Source of the DNA: Halalkalibacterium ligniniphilum
Lineage (GTDB): Bacteria > Bacillota > Bacilli > Bacillales > Bacillaceae_D
DNA: 61,637 nucleotides
Assembly: GCF_000334155.1 (NCBI RefSeq)
Contig: NZ_ANNK01000048.1
Location: 1 to 61,637 of the forward strand
Direction of reading: 5' to 3'
The notes beneath the pieces are model-generated. The model worked only from the letters and a program-made list of their open reading frames with translations. It had not been told where the DNA came from and did not search any database. The first letter of the stretch is position 1, and each line of letters begins with the position of its first letter. Positions 18,087-27,500 of the stretch are shown here, piece by piece. A program made the translations under genes and the position numbers.

Positions 18087-19256
18087 TTATGATTGCGTTT
18101 TCATTTCATGACGAATATGATATAAGGCTTTTTCAAGTGTCTTCATATTTTTTTCATTGATTTCAGCTCTTCTCGGAATCGTGGGGAGCGAGTCTTTAGG
18201 GTCGTGCCATGTTGAAATAAGTGGTTCTGGTGCGTGTGCTTGCCATTGATGGAGCCAGCTTTCAGGAAGAGCTCCTTCAGCCTTACTAAGTTGGTCGGTC
18301 ATTTCTAGCCAAATCATCGCCCATGCTCGCGGGACGACTCGCCATATATCGTAACCACCGCCACCTACAGCGATCCAACGTCCGTCACAATATTCATGGG
18401 CTAGCTTATGGGCCAATCTAGGAATTTCATGATACGTACGTATGGAAGAACAGAGGTGCGTTAATGGATCATGAAAATGAGCATCAGCCCCGTTTTGCGT
18501 TAAAATCACATCAGGCTTAAAAAAATCAATGACTTCTCTGAAGGCTGTCTCATACAAGTGGAGGAATGAGTCATCTTCAGTAAAGGCGTCAATTGGCAGA
18601 TTAATGGAAAACCCATAGCCTTCCCCCTGTCCCTTTTCGTTTACATTTCCGGTGCCAGGGAATAAATAACGACCGGTTTCGTGAATGCTAATTGTGCAAA
18701 CATTTGGCTCGTCATAAAAGGCCCATTGCACACCGTCCCCATGATGGGCATCCGTGTCCACATACAGTATTCGAGCGCCGTATTTTTGTCGCATGTATTC
18801 GATTGCAATCGAGCTGTCATTGTAAATGCAAAAACCTGATGCTTTGCCGCGAAAGCCATGATGTAAGCCGCCACCCAAATGAACGGCGTGCTGAGCTTTG
18901 CCTTCCATGACCTGTTCGACAGCTGTCAGTGTACCACCTACTAGTAATGCAGCAGCCTCATGCATATTTGCAAACATTGGAGTATCATCGGTCCCTAAAC
19001 CGAAATTTTGAGCAACTGCTTGACTGAGCTCTCCGCGACTGCCTGCTTTCACAGCATCAATAAAGGACGGATCATGAATAAGAGCTAGCTCTTCATCTGT
19101 AGCCATGCGTGGCAAAACAATGTCCTCATCTTGAATCGCATTCATTTTTTTTAATAGATCGAACGTTAGATTCAATCGCTGATGGTTAAAGGGGTGATTT
19201 TTGTTGAATTGATAAGCAAGCTGTTTTTCGGAGTAGATAAAGGCTGCTTTTTTCAT
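18087..19256 (-). CDS. acuC: acetoin utilization protein AcuC, lysine deacetylase
   Basis: Zn-dependent class I HDAC-type deacetylase of 389 residues. Visible active-site elements are HLGGGLHHGFRGKASGFC with the His pair, YVDTDAHHGDGVQ with the zinc-binding D-x-H, and NGADAHFHDPLTH with the further Asp ligand. In B. subtilis AcuC reverses AcuA-dependent acetylation of acetyl-CoA synthetase and so switches it on. The ATG overlaps the acuB stop by 4 nt, implying translational coupling. It is the last gene of acuABC, all divergent from acsA. Confidence 0.95.
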   Translation of the reverse strand: MKKAAFIYSEKQLAYQFNKNHPFNHQRLNLTFDLLKKMNAIQDEDIVLPRMATDEELALIHDPSFIDAVKAGSRGELSQAVAQNFGLGTDDTPMFANMHEAAALLVGGTLTAVEQVMEGKAQHAVHLGGGLHHGFRGKASGFCIYNDSSIAIEYMRQKYGARILYVDTDAHHGDGVQWAFYDEPNVCTISIHETGRYLFPGTGNVNEKGQGEGYGFSINLPIDAFTEDDSFLHLYETAFREVIDFFKPDVILTQNGADAHFHDPLTHLCSSIRTYHEIPRLAHKLAHEYCDGRWIAVGGGGYDIWRVVPRAWAMIWLEMTDQLSKAEGALPESWLHQWQAHAPEPLISTWHDPKDSLPTIPRRAEINEKNMKTLEKALYHIRHEMKTQS

Positions 19257-19897
19257 AAAGACATCCCAGGCAATTTAGGTGCGAGCACTTCATAGCCTTC
19301 ATACTCAATTTTTGAAATAAGTCCCCGTGGATCCATCGTCTGTACACGAAATGCAAGAATTTTATACGCACTGTCTTTGTCAGGATAGACAAGCACGCTC
19401 GTAATGTTGGTTCGCTCTTGTTTTAAGATGGCTGCAACATCTGCTAATTTTCCAGATATATTTTCAACTCGAACGTTTATTTGAGAGCTTGGTTGATGGA
19501 CACCCATCAGTTCCACTAAAGTGTGCAAAATGTCCGTTTCAGTAAGAATGCCAACTAACTTTTCATTTTCAGTGATTGGAATGCAACCAATATGATTTTC
19601 ATACATAAGCCAGGCCGCCTCGGCGACAAAATCCAAGGGATGAGCCGTTATCACTTCTCGCTGCATAATGGTTGTGACCGGCTTTTGGAAGTCTTCCTTA
19701 TGCTCTTCAGCACGAAAAATAGATGGACTAGCATCACGTATATCACTTTCTGTCACGATGCCGACAATGTCCTCGTTATGGTTAATGATCGGAAGGTGGC
19801 GAATGCGATGCCGTTGTAATGTTTCAATCGCCTCTTGAATCGTGTTGCCTTCAGATAAGGTGATAACATTCCGACTCATAATTTCTTCAATAAGCAC
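19253..19897 (-). CDS. acuB: acetoin utilization protein AcuB (CBS-ACT)
   Basis: A 214-residue protein with two CBS domains (MSRNVITLSEGNTIQEAI, HLPIINHNEDIVGIVTESDI; then MQREVITAHPLDF, CIPITENEKLVGILTETDIL) followed by a C-terminal ACT domain (INVRVENISGKLADVAAIL). Such Bateman-ACT proteins sense adenine nucleotides or amino acids, but the AcuB ligand is unknown. The start is GTG with GAGAGGAG about 10 nt upstream on the minus strand. It lies between acuA (35-bp gap) and acuC (4-bp overlap). Confidence 0.94.
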   Translation of the reverse strand: MLIEEIMSRNVITLSEGNTIQEAIETLQRHRIRHLPIINHNEDIVGIVTESDIRDASPSIFRAEEHKEDFQKPVTTIMQREVITAHPLDFVAEAAWLMYENHIGCIPITENEKLVGILTETDILHTLVELMGVHQPSSQINVRVENISGKLADVAAILKQERTNITSVLVYPDKDSAYKILAFRVQTMDPRGLISKIEYEGYEVLAPKLPGMSL

Positions 19898-19932
19898 CTA
19901 AGAAACACTCCTCTCGTCAAAAGCATTGAAAA

Positions 19933-20565
19933 TTAGTACATGAAGCGATTTTGAAAACGAAGCAGGTCGAACTTCTCAATGGAGTCTGGCTTGACTCGTT
20001 TTCCAATTCGGACCATCAAGCAGTTGGCTGGGTGAGAACAAATTTCAGGATCATCGGTAGCATACCATTCAAGTCCGCCAGCGTTCATCATCTTTTCCAT
20101 AACTTTACGATAGGCCCATACATCTAATCCACTTCCTTTGAGATCCCAATGCCAATAATATTCAGTTGTAATAATAATGTAGTCTTCCATCGCATCATCT
20201 TTCATCGAAAAGCGAAGAAGGGTTTTACCTACCTGAGCACCACGGTATTCCTTTGCAATTTCTACGCCCCCTAGTTCAATGAGATCTTCCATTTTTCCTT
20301 CTGACCAACGTTCCATCGGATCGGGATAAAGGAATGTCACATAACCAACAACAGTATTTCCATCACGGACAACATTGATCCGCCCTTCTGGTAAATCAGC
20401 AATACCAACTAACGCTTTTTTCTGTTCTGCTGGGGGTCTAAAAGCAACAAGACCTTCATGAAAATCCAAGGAAGTAAGTTGTTCGCCTGTCAAAGGTCCT
20501 TCGATAATAAGCACCTTGCCACGAACTTCCAGTTCCATGGAATAATAGGTTTTCTTATGAATCAT
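19933..20565 (-). CDS. acuA: protein acetyltransferase AcuA (GNAT)
   Basis: GNAT acetyltransferase of 210 residues that in B. subtilis acetylates the active-site lysine of AcsA and inactivates it. The acetyl-CoA loop region reads EIAKEYRGAQVGKTLLRF, and the C-terminal part has TEYYWHWDLKGSGLDVW and ENxxxY-like SHPANCLMVRIG. The ATG at 20565 is the first good start. AAAGGTGG upstream is rather far (about 12 nt), so translation may be modest. It is the first gene of acuABC, divergent from acsA across a 217-bp gap that must hold both promoters. Confidence 0.94.
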   Translation of the reverse strand: MIHKKTYYSMELEVRGKVLIIEGPLTGEQLTSLDFHEGLVAFRPPAEQKKALVGIADLPEGRINVVRDGNTVVGYVTFLYPDPMERWSEGKMEDLIELGGVEIAKEYRGAQVGKTLLRFSMKDDAMEDYIIITTEYYWHWDLKGSGLDVWAYRKVMEKMMNAGGLEWYATDDPEICSHPANCLMVRIGKRVKPDSIEKFDLLRFQNRFMY

Positions 20566-20716
20566 GTTTTTGTTGAACCACCTTTATTCAAGCTTCTTCT
20601 TTTAGTATACATGAATCCATTTACGTTAATGGCGGTTTTTAGCGAATTGCCACAAAATTAACGAAGTCAGAATTAAGGTTATTTTCTCATACAATTCTTG
20701 TCTGTACAATTTTAAA

Positions 20717-20745
20717 TTGAATAAATTTTCAAACTGTACTATAAT
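20717..20745 (+). promoter_or_regulatory. sigma-A promoter of acsA
   Basis: TTGAAT, 17-nt spacer, TATAAT. The start of transcription would be near 20752, about 30 bp before the start codon. Confidence 0.8.
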
Positions 20746-20782
20746 AGAGGTGGAACACTACATAAAGAGAGGGAGATGAGTA

Positions 20783-22498
20783 ATGAAACTGCAAACGCTT
20801 CCATCGAAAGAAGGAAATCATAATCTACAAAACTATGCTGAAGCTGCACGTTCATTTGATTGGGCGTCTGTTGAAAAAGAATTTACATGGTCTACGACTG
20901 GCAAGATTAATCTAGCATATGAAGCTATTGACCGGCATGCCGAATCTACTTATAAAGAAAAAATCGCTCTTTATTATAGTGATGCAAAAAGAGACGAAAA
21001 GTATACGTTTGAAGAGATGAAAGCTCATTCAAATAAAGCGGGTAATGTTCTTCGAGATGCAGGTGTAGTAAAAGGGGATCGTGTATTTATTTTCATGCCT
21101 CGTTCACCAGAGCTTTACTTTGCACTCCTTGGCGCGATTAAAGTGGGTGCAATTGTTGGTCCGCTCTTTGAAGCATTTATGGAGGGGGCTGTCCGTGACC
21201 GCTTAGAGGATAGTGAAGCCAAAGTACTCATTACAACACCTGAATTGCTAGAGCGTGTCCCAGTAGATGATCTCCCTCATCTAGAAACCGTTTTTGTTGT
21301 TGGGGAGAATGTAAAGGAAGATGGACCTTATAAAGACTTTCTATCACAACTAAAAGCTGCAAATGCAGAATTAGAAATTGAATGGGTTGACCGTGAAGAT
21401 GGATTGATTCTTCATTATACGTCTGGCTCTACTGGAAAGCCAAAAGGTGTTCTCCATGTTCATAATGCAATGATTCAACATTATCAAACAGGGAAATGGG
21501 TGTTAGATTTAAAAGAGGATGATGTATACTGGTGTACAGCGGATCCAGGCTGGGTAACAGGAACGTCCTATGGCATCTTTGCTCCATGGCTTTGTGGGGT
21601 AACCAATGTTGTTCGTGGGGGACGTTTTAGTCCTGCTGACTGGTACGAAACATTACAACGATATAAAGTAAGTGTTTGGTATAGTGCTCCAACCGCCTTC
21701 CGTATGCTTATGAGTGCTGGAGATGAATTGGTGAAGAAGTATGATCTATCACCAGTTCGTCATATTCTCAGTGTAGGTGAGCCGCTTAATCCTGAAGTAA
21801 TCCGCTGGGGAGCAAAGGTATTTGACCTTCGCATTCATGATACATGGTGGATGACAGAAACAGGAGCTCAGCTCATTTGTAATTATCCGTCCATGGATAT
21901 TCGACCAGGATCGATGGGAAAACCAATTCCTGGTGTGAAAGCAGCAATTATCGACGATCAAGGAAATGAGCTTCCGCCAAACAGAATGGGAAATTTGGCG
22001 ATTAAAAAGGGCTGGCCGTCGATGATGCGTGCCATTTGGAAAAATGAAGAGAAATATAATAGTTATTTTGAAATCGAAGGCTGGTATGTGTCTGGAGATT
22101 CAGCATATATGGATGAAGATGGCTACTTCTGGTTCCAAGGACGTATTGATGATGTCATTATGACTTCAGGCGAGCGTGTTGGCCCATTTGAAGTAGAAAG
22201 CAAACTCGTCGAGCATCCAGCTGTTGCTGAAGCGGGTGTGATTGGAAAGCCAGACCCAGTACGCGGGGAAATTATTAAAGCATTTGTTGCCTTGCGTGAT
22301 GGCTATGAAGTAACAGATGAGCTAAAAGAAGATATCCGTAACTTTGTTAAAAAAGGGTTGGCGGCCCATGCAGCCCCTCGTGAAATTGAATTCAGAGAAA
22401 AGCTGCCGAAGACACGCAGTGGAAAAATCATGCGGCGTGTATTGAAAGCTTGGGAGTTGGATTTACCTACAGGTGACCTTTCTACAATGGAAGATTAA
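20783..22498 (+). CDS. acsA: acetyl-CoA synthetase AcsA
   Basis: AMP-forming acetyl-CoA synthetase of 571 residues converting acetate, ATP and CoA into acetyl-CoA. Features in order: FIFMPRSPELYFALLGAIKVGAI (in parts), the P-loop YTSGSTGKPKGV, the acetate pocket WCTADPGWVTGT, HDTWWMTETG, YVSGDSAYMDEDGYFWF and the A10 motif PKTRSGKIMRR. The lysine of that motif is the one acetylated by AcuA in the known system. GAGAGGGAG lies before the ATG. A cre-like site overlaps codons 3-7. Two terminators follow. Confidence 0.97.
   Translation: MKLQTLPSKEGNHNLQNYAEAARSFDWASVEKEFTWSTTGKINLAYEAIDRHAESTYKEKIALYYSDAKRDEKYTFEEMKAHSNKAGNVLRDAGVVKGDRVFIFMPRSPELYFALLGAIKVGAIVGPLFEAFMEGAVRDRLEDSEAKVLITTPELLERVPVDDLPHLETVFVVGENVKEDGPYKDFLSQLKAANAELEIEWVDREDGLILHYTSGSTGKPKGVLHVHNAMIQHYQTGKWVLDLKEDDVYWCTADPGWVTGTSYGIFAPWLCGVTNVVRGGRFSPADWYETLQRYKVSVWYSAPTAFRMLMSAGDELVKKYDLSPVRHILSVGEPLNPEVIRWGAKVFDLRIHDTWWMTETGAQLICNYPSMDIRPGSMGKPIPGVKAAIIDDQGNELPPNRMGNLAIKKGWPSMMRAIWKNEEKYNSYFEIEGWYVSGDSAYMDEDGYFWFQGRIDDVIMTSGERVGPFEVESKLVEHPAVAEAGVIGKPDPVRGEIIKAFVALRDGYEVTDELKEDIRNFVKKGLAAHAAPREIEFREKLPKTRSGKIMRRVLKAWELDLPTGDLSTMED
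20790..20803 (+). promoter_or_regulatory. cre-like CcpA site inside the acsA 5' coding region
   Basis: TGCAAACGCTTCCA fits the degenerate cre pattern TGNAANCGNWNNCW at every position. It lies about 40 nt after the predicted transcription start, so CcpA binding would act as a roadblock. Confidence 0.6.
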
Positions 22499-22506
22499 TC
22501 ATCATG

Positions 22507-22542
22507 TCCCCTTGTTTTACAATAAGCAAGGGGATTTTTTTT
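22507..22542 (+). terminator. terminator after acsA
   Basis: Stem TCCCCTTG / CAAGGGGA followed by T8. Confidence 0.9.
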
Positions 22543-22591
22543 GACCCACTGAATGATTACAAGGTGAAAGCAACGAAGGAAAAGGAAAAAG

Positions 22592-22628
22592 AAAGACGCC
22601 TTGTTCATTGTCAAGGCGTCTTTCTTTT
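22592..22628. terminator. second terminator, acsA / PBP intergenic
   Basis: Stem AAAGACGCCTTG / CAAGGCGTCTTT with a T-rich tail on one side and, seen from the other strand, a pyrimidine-rich tail as well. It may end the convergent PBP transcript. Confidence 0.8.
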
Positions 22629-22712
22629 GAACGTAAGACAGAATAATAATTTCAAAGCTGTCTAGCTACAGGAGCCTGTGACCTCGCACCACTAAAAGAT
22701 AGCCTTGTATTT
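22629..22712 (+). repeat. dispersed repeat family 2, copy a (relic)
   Basis: Holds TTTCAAAGCTGTCTAGCT. This core is shared with the copies near 27300 and 48885. Confidence 0.55.
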
Positions 22713-22715
22713 CAC

Positions 22716-25619
22716 TTATCTGCCTGTTTGGGGTTCATCATTCGATTCATCGTCCTCTGGTACTGGTACTGGCGTTGGAGTCGGTGTTGATGGAGTACCA
22801 CCATTGTTGCTGCCATTGCCACCATTCGATGGAGGTGTATTGTTTCCATTGCCATTCTCTGGACTTTGATTGGCATCCCCGTTCGACTCTTGGCCATTTG
22901 CCGGAGTTTGTTCTGGGCTCGCTTGATTATTAGGGCTTGCTCCAGTTCTAGAAACAGTGGATGAGCGACCTGATTCACGGCCTGCTGTATCAACAGCTGT
23001 TACATAATAAGAGTAGTTTCCTCCCCCTACAGTATATGATGTCGTTTCATTTCCTTTGACACTACTAACCCGACTGTATTGGTTGCTATCCCCTGAAGCT
23101 CGGTAAATTCGGTAGCCCACAATATCGCTTCCAGGGTGTTTTGCCCATGATAAGGTTTGTCCATTTAGGCTAATATTACTGACAGCACTTGGTGTCATGC
23201 CGTTATCGGGAGCTGTTCGATTTGGAACGAGGTTGTTAAAACCATCTGGTAAATATTCAGATAGGCTGTTAATTCCCCAATAATCCTCTGAAATGGTCAC
23301 GCCAAAGTCTGTGAACTCTTCTGGCGTTGATGCCAACGCTAGGTAGTTCATGCCATCAATGGTTACATATCTAGCTCCTTCTAAACTGGAATCCGTCGAA
23401 CCAGGTACGAATTTCGCATTAAATAAATCCGATGTTACTAGTCCTGCTTGCTCGCATATCGCTGAAGGCAACATCCCAGTTAAACTACAGATGGAGCGTC
23501 GAACAATTCCTTCAGGCATTGCGAAGGGTTGGCTTGGGGCCATTAGTTCAGGGTCTTGATCATAAGCGGAGTTGGCAATATTTGCCCAAATCTGCTGTGT
23601 TCTTGGACCATAACGCAGTCCATTTACCGTTCGTTGTATTTCCTGTGGTTGGTTGTATCCAATCCATACACCAAGTGTAACGTTAGGGTTGGTTCCTACA
23701 AACCAAGAATCACGCACATCACTTGATGTTCCTGTTTTACCCGCCCAATCCGCTGAAAACTTTAAGCGGCCAGGCAGTGAACTAGCCGTCCCGACTCCTC
23801 GAAGAACATCCCGCATCATATCGATCATGAGATATGAGGTTTGCGGTGTAAATACGTCAACAGCTTCGGACTGATGCTCATAAACAAGCTCGCCATCAGC
23901 TGTCTCAATTCGTTCAATTAAATACGATTGAATGAATTTTCCTCCGTTCGCAAACGTTGCATAAGCATTCGTGTTTTGCTCGACTGTCACATTATAATCC
24001 GTCGAGCCTAATGGAGCTGCAGGATACGGTTCACCCTCATTTATACGGAACCCGAATTTTTTCATCGTTTCTCTCGCTTGCTCATGAGGAACTTGTAAAA
24101 AGGCGCGCACGGCTGGTACATTGCGTGAACGTGCCAATGATTCACGTGCTGATAACAAGCCTAAGTATTGTCGATCGAAATTATTAATTTGTTGAGACGT
24201 ACCAGGATAAGTGGCAGGGGTATCAGGAATAACAATTCCAGGCTGCACCGCTCCCACTTCCATGGCTGGCGCGTATGCAAGTAAAGGCTTCATTGTCGAG
24301 CCATTTTGTCGATAAGCTTGTGTGGCATAGTTGTAATGGTTTTCATCACTGCCTTCGTTCCTGCCACCGACAAAGCCTTTAATCGCACCCGTGCGATTTT
24401 CAATTAACACAGCGCCTACCTCTTCTTGCTGGTCACCACGATTTGGTCCAAAAAGATTTGGGTTATTTACTGACTCTTGCATCGCAACATAGATGTCTTT
24501 ATCGATGGTTGTATGAATACGGTAACCACTTTGAACAAGCTCTGCCGAAGCTTCACGCTGTAGTTGGTTTAGCGTTTCAGTTCGCTCTTCACCTTCTAGC
24601 TCACTAAGATTAATCCCTTTTTCTTCAAGCTTTTTTTGTACAAGAATGTCTTCTGCTCTTCGCATCACTTCATAAGTTAAGTAAGGAAACTCATCGATGG
24701 GTGAAGCCGAAGCTTTTGTTAAGTGCTCACGAAGATCGTAAGTAAGTGCTTCTTCGTATTCAGCTTCTGTGATATACCCTCCCTCATGCATACGGCGCAA
24801 GACGGTTTTCATTCGATCAAGCCCTGGCTCAAGGTTCTCTTTTACTTCTCCTTGCCCAGTGAAAGGTGTATAACCGAAGGGGCTTTGGGGAAGGCCAGCA
24901 ATATAAGCAGCTTGAGGGATTGTTAAGTCTTTGGCATCGACACCAAAAATCCCCTGTGCAGCAGCTTGAACACCAGCAATTTGACGACCTGATGCATTCC
25001 GCCCAAACGGTACAACATTTAAGTAGGCCTCTAAAATTTCTTCTTTCTCTAGATAGGTTTCAAGACGCATAGCAAGAAGAATTTCGGTTGCTTTTCGGTC
25101 AAATGAAACATCGCTTGTTAAAATTTGATTTTTAACGAGCTGCTGTGTGAGCGTACTTCCCCCAGTTTGGACGGAAGAGTTTGCAAACTCTTGAAAGGTT
25201 GCGCGCAAAATTGCTTTAGGTACAATTCCATCATGTTCATAAAAATATTCATCTTCCGTTGCTATGATTGCATTTAATAAATGTTCAGAGACATGGGAAA
25301 GAGCAACTTGATGACGTTCGATTTCTGTTGGGAGCTCACCGATTAAGACATTATTTGCAAAATAGGCTTGGCTCGTTTCTTCATAATTGTAAATGGATTC
25401 CTTCATTTCATCGGCATTACGAAGGGGTTCGTCTTGGACGAGTGAGGCAAAGTAGCCAGCACCAGCTCCACCAATAAAAACAATCGACATAAGGCCGAGT
25501 ATAATAAAGACAAGGAAGAGATTCCAAAAAACTTGGTATGTGATACCGATCTGGTGAAAAATTTTCTTTTCTTGAAGGGTTTCAGAAATCGACTGAAGTG
25601 TAGTAATGAATTTTTTCAT
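22716..25619 (-). CDS. class A penicillin-binding protein with C-terminal FN3 domain
   Basis: Bifunctional peptidoglycan synthase of 967 residues. A membrane helix (~residues 30-52) is followed by a GT51 glycosyltransferase with ATEDEYFYEHDG and TGGSTLTQQLVKN. The transpeptidase has the serine motif STMK near 440, the SRN triad and KTGTS near 626. A fibronectin type III domain (LSWAKHPGSDIVGYRIYRAS) comes next, and the last ~70 residues are Asn/Gly/Pro/Thr-rich and end in an acidic tail. The layout resembles B. subtilis PBP1 (PonA), but this is a different chromosomal place. ATG with TAGGAGG about 7 nt upstream. It polymerises and cross-links glycan strands outside the membrane. Confidence 0.93.
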   Translation of the reverse strand: MKKFITTLQSISETLQEKKIFHQIGITYQVFWNLFLVFIILGLMSIVFIGGAGAGYFASLVQDEPLRNADEMKESIYNYEETSQAYFANNVLIGELPTEIERHQVALSHVSEHLLNAIIATEDEYFYEHDGIVPKAILRATFQEFANSSVQTGGSTLTQQLVKNQILTSDVSFDRKATEILLAMRLETYLEKEEILEAYLNVVPFGRNASGRQIAGVQAAAQGIFGVDAKDLTIPQAAYIAGLPQSPFGYTPFTGQGEVKENLEPGLDRMKTVLRRMHEGGYITEAEYEEALTYDLREHLTKASASPIDEFPYLTYEVMRRAEDILVQKKLEEKGINLSELEGEERTETLNQLQREASAELVQSGYRIHTTIDKDIYVAMQESVNNPNLFGPNRGDQQEEVGAVLIENRTGAIKGFVGGRNEGSDENHYNYATQAYRQNGSTMKPLLAYAPAMEVGAVQPGIVIPDTPATYPGTSQQINNFDRQYLGLLSARESLARSRNVPAVRAFLQVPHEQARETMKKFGFRINEGEPYPAAPLGSTDYNVTVEQNTNAYATFANGGKFIQSYLIERIETADGELVYEHQSEAVDVFTPQTSYLMIDMMRDVLRGVGTASSLPGRLKFSADWAGKTGTSSDVRDSWFVGTNPNVTLGVWIGYNQPQEIQRTVNGLRYGPRTQQIWANIANSAYDQDPELMAPSQPFAMPEGIVRRSICSLTGMLPSAICEQAGLVTSDLFNAKFVPGSTDSSLEGARYVTIDGMNYLALASTPEEFTDFGVTISEDYWGINSLSEYLPDGFNNLVPNRTAPDNGMTPSAVSNISLNGQTLSWAKHPGSDIVGYRIYRASGDSNQYSRVSSVKGNETTSYTVGGGNYSYYVTAVDTAGRESGRSSTVSRTGASPNNQASPEQTPANGQESNGDANQSPENGNGNNTPPSNGGNGSNNGGTPSTPTPTPVPVPEDDESNDEPQTGR

Positions 25620-25699
25620 GACTTCAACCTCCTAAATATAACGGTAATTATAGCATATTGTGTCCTTATTTAATATGGTTTGGAAGGATTTCATATATT

Positions 25700-25729
25700 T
25701 TGAAGTTGACAGATGAAATGCATTATGAT
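25700..25729 (+). promoter_or_regulatory. candidate promoter of the tyrS T-box transcript
   Basis: TTGAAG, 18-nt spacer, TATGAT. A perfect TTGACA overlaps at 25706 but lacks a good -10 at proper distance. Confidence 0.45.
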
Positions 25730-25744
25730 AAAAAACAAAGGTAT

Positions 25745-25978
25745 ATAAAAAAGCGTTGAATAGTCGAAGTAGCATACGTTTCCCTGTTTCAGAGAGCTGG
25801 TGGTTGCTGAGAACCAGCACAAAAACGTCATGTGAATTACAGCTTGGAGCTTTCCTTGTGAACGTGAATTGCAAGGAACGGTCATTCCGTTATCGTGTCA
25901 GAGTGGGAGATCTGATCTCCAACAAGGGTGGTACCGCGACTAACCTCGTCCCTTTTTAGGGAGGGGTTTTTTTGTTTT
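25745..25978 (+). promoter_or_regulatory. T-box leader of tyrS with terminator
   Basis: The conserved T-box AGGGTGGTACCGCG is at 25925-25938. Stem I elements are AGAGAGCTGGTGGTTGCTGA and GAACCAGC. A specifier-loop candidate TAC (Tyr) at 25838-25840 is preceded by GAAT and followed by a purine. The terminator runs from CCTCGTCCC to GGGAGGGG plus T's (25943-25977). Uncharged tRNA-Tyr should stabilise the antiterminator and let tyrS be read. Confidence 0.95.
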
Positions 25979-26020
25979 TTTACGTTATGAAAGTAGAAGA
26001 TGACTCAAGGAGGACTTGAA

Positions 26021-27265
26021 ATGGAAGAAAAATTGTCATTATCTCCAGAACAAAAAGAAGAAGTGGAACGTCAGTTAGCTATTCTTAAACGAGGAGTTGT
26101 TGAAATCGTTCCAGAAAATGAGCTCCGTACAAAGATCGAGCAATCGGTCGTAACAGGTAGACCTTTAAAAGTGAAATTAGGGATGGACCCATCTGCACCA
26201 GATGTTCATATTGGCCACACGGTTGTTCTTCACAAGCTTCGTCAATTTCAGGAATTGGGCCATGAAATTCAAATGCTTATTGGTGATTTTACGGGACGAA
26301 TTGGGGACCCAACAGGAAAATCAGAAACGAGAAAACAATTAACCAATGAACAAGTGAAAGCCAATGCACAAACCTACGTCGAGCAATATGGAAAAATTCT
26401 CGATATGGACAAAGCAACCATCTACTATAATTCAGAGTGGCTAAGTCCTTTAAATTTCGAGGAGGTCATTAAGCTTTCAAGTCAAATGACGGTTGCACGT
26501 ATGCTTGAACGAGATGATTTTGAAAAAAGATACAAATCAGGGCAAGCGATTTCCATTCATGAATTTTTCTACCCATTGATGCAGGGGTATGATTCAGTTG
26601 CGTTAGAGTCTGATATTGAAGTAGGCGGGACCGATCAAAAATTTAATCTTTTAATGGGACGTACCCTCCAAGACGCTTACGGTAAAGAAAAGCAGGTAGC
26701 GATGATGCTTCCGTTAATCGAGGGATTGGACGGCGAGCGTAAAATGTCTAAGTCCTTAAATAACTATATTGGGATTGATGAAGCGCCAAATGAAATGTTT
26801 GGTAAAGCAATGTCGATTCCAGATGAATTAATGATTAAATACTACGAGCTAGCGACCGATCTATCGATGGAAGAAATTAAGGAATTAGAGCAAGGCTTAG
26901 CAAATGGAAGTGTCCATCCTCGTGATGCGAAAATGAACCTTGGTGCAACACTTGTCCGGATGTATCACGGCAAGGAAGCAGCAGAACAAGCAAAAGAATA
27001 TTTTACAACGGTTTTTCAAAACCGCAGTTTACCAACAGATTTACCAGAAGTGGAATGGGGCGGGGCAGAAACCGTTTGGATTGTTGATCTTCTTGTTGAG
27101 CTTAAGCTGCAAGCCTCTAAGGGAGAAGCTAGACGAATGATTCAAAACGGCGGTGTCAAATTGAACGGAGAGAAGGTTGAGGATGTTCAACTTCAAGTCC
27201 AAATAGAAGATGGGCTTATCGTTCAGGTAGGAAAACGAAAATTTGCGAAAATCCGTAAAAACTAA
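26021..27265 (+). CDS. tyrS: tyrosyl-tRNA synthetase
   Basis: Class I aminoacyl-tRNA synthetase of 414 residues charging tRNA-Tyr. The class I motifs are the HIGH variant HIGH in [11 protein letters not shown] and KMSKS in [12 protein letters not shown]. The C-terminal S4-type RNA-binding domain is [21 protein letters not shown] (split after EARR). The extra residues and the DFTGRIGDP loop point to the TyrZ/TyrRZ subtype rather than the major B. subtilis TyrS. AAGGAGG is 8 nt before the ATG at 26021; the open frame from 26000 is disregarded. Controlled by the T-box just upstream. Confidence 0.96.
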   Translation: MEEKLSLSPEQKEEVERQLAILKRGVVEIVPENELRTKIEQSVVTGRPLKVKLGMDPSAPDVHIGHTVVLHKLRQFQELGHEIQMLIGDFTGRIGDPTGKSETRKQLTNEQVKANAQTYVEQYGKILDMDKATIYYNSEWLSPLNFEEVIKLSSQMTVARMLERDDFEKRYKSGQAISIHEFFYPLMQGYDSVALESDIEVGGTDQKFNLLMGRTLQDAYGKEKQVAMMLPLIEGLDGERKMSKSLNNYIGIDEAPNEMFGKAMSIPDELMIKYYELATDLSMEEIKELEQGLANGSVHPRDAKMNLGATLVRMYHGKEAAEQAKEYFTTVFQNRSLPTDLPEVEWGGAETVWIVDLLVELKLQASKGEARRMIQNGGVKLNGEKVEDVQLQVQIEDGLIVQVGKRKFAKIRKN

Positions 27266-27270
27266 AAGGA

Positions 27271-27299
27271 GGGACAGGTGAACACCTGTCTCTTTTTGT
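27271..27299 (+). terminator. terminator after tyrS
   Basis: Stem GACAGGTG / CACCTGTC followed by TCTTTTTG. Confidence 0.88.
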
Positions 27300-27408
27300 T
27301 TGAGGATAGGAAAGCAGAACATTTCTTTCTAAGCTGTCTAGTGCAAGCGGCTCAAGATTGCTTCAGCTTGTAAATGGTCGTCTAAGCTAGGTACTTGTGC
27401 GTTTATGG
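27300..27408 (+). repeat. dispersed repeat family 2, copy b
   Basis: GGATAGGAAAG, CATTTCTTTC and AAGCTGTCTAG appear in the same order as in the copy at 48885. It starts right after the tyrS terminator. Confidence 0.6.
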
Positions 27409-27486
27409 AAATAAAAAATAAATTCGAATTTTTCAGTAGACCAAAAAGACCAAAACAACCAATATGGTCAGAATACCTTCCAATAC

Positions 27487-27500
27487 TGAAAGCGCTTTAT
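27487..27500 (+). promoter_or_regulatory. cre-like site overlapping the -10 of the dicarboxylate transporter
   Basis: TGAAAGCGCTTTAT equals the ideal palindromic cre except for the last two bases. It overlaps a TATAAT at 27498-27503, so CcpA would block the promoter. The -35 is poor. Confidence 0.7.

Noticed and set aside
20600-20640. cre-like sequence ATGAATCCATTTACG in the acuA-acsA gap
   Set aside because: It lacks the central CG and has further mismatches; the site inside acsA is much better.
22712-22993. Minus-strand ORF of 93 codons at the PBP 3' end
   Set aside because: Alternative frame of the Asn/Gly/Pro-rich tail of the PBP, rich in Met/His/Gln from the repeated codons.
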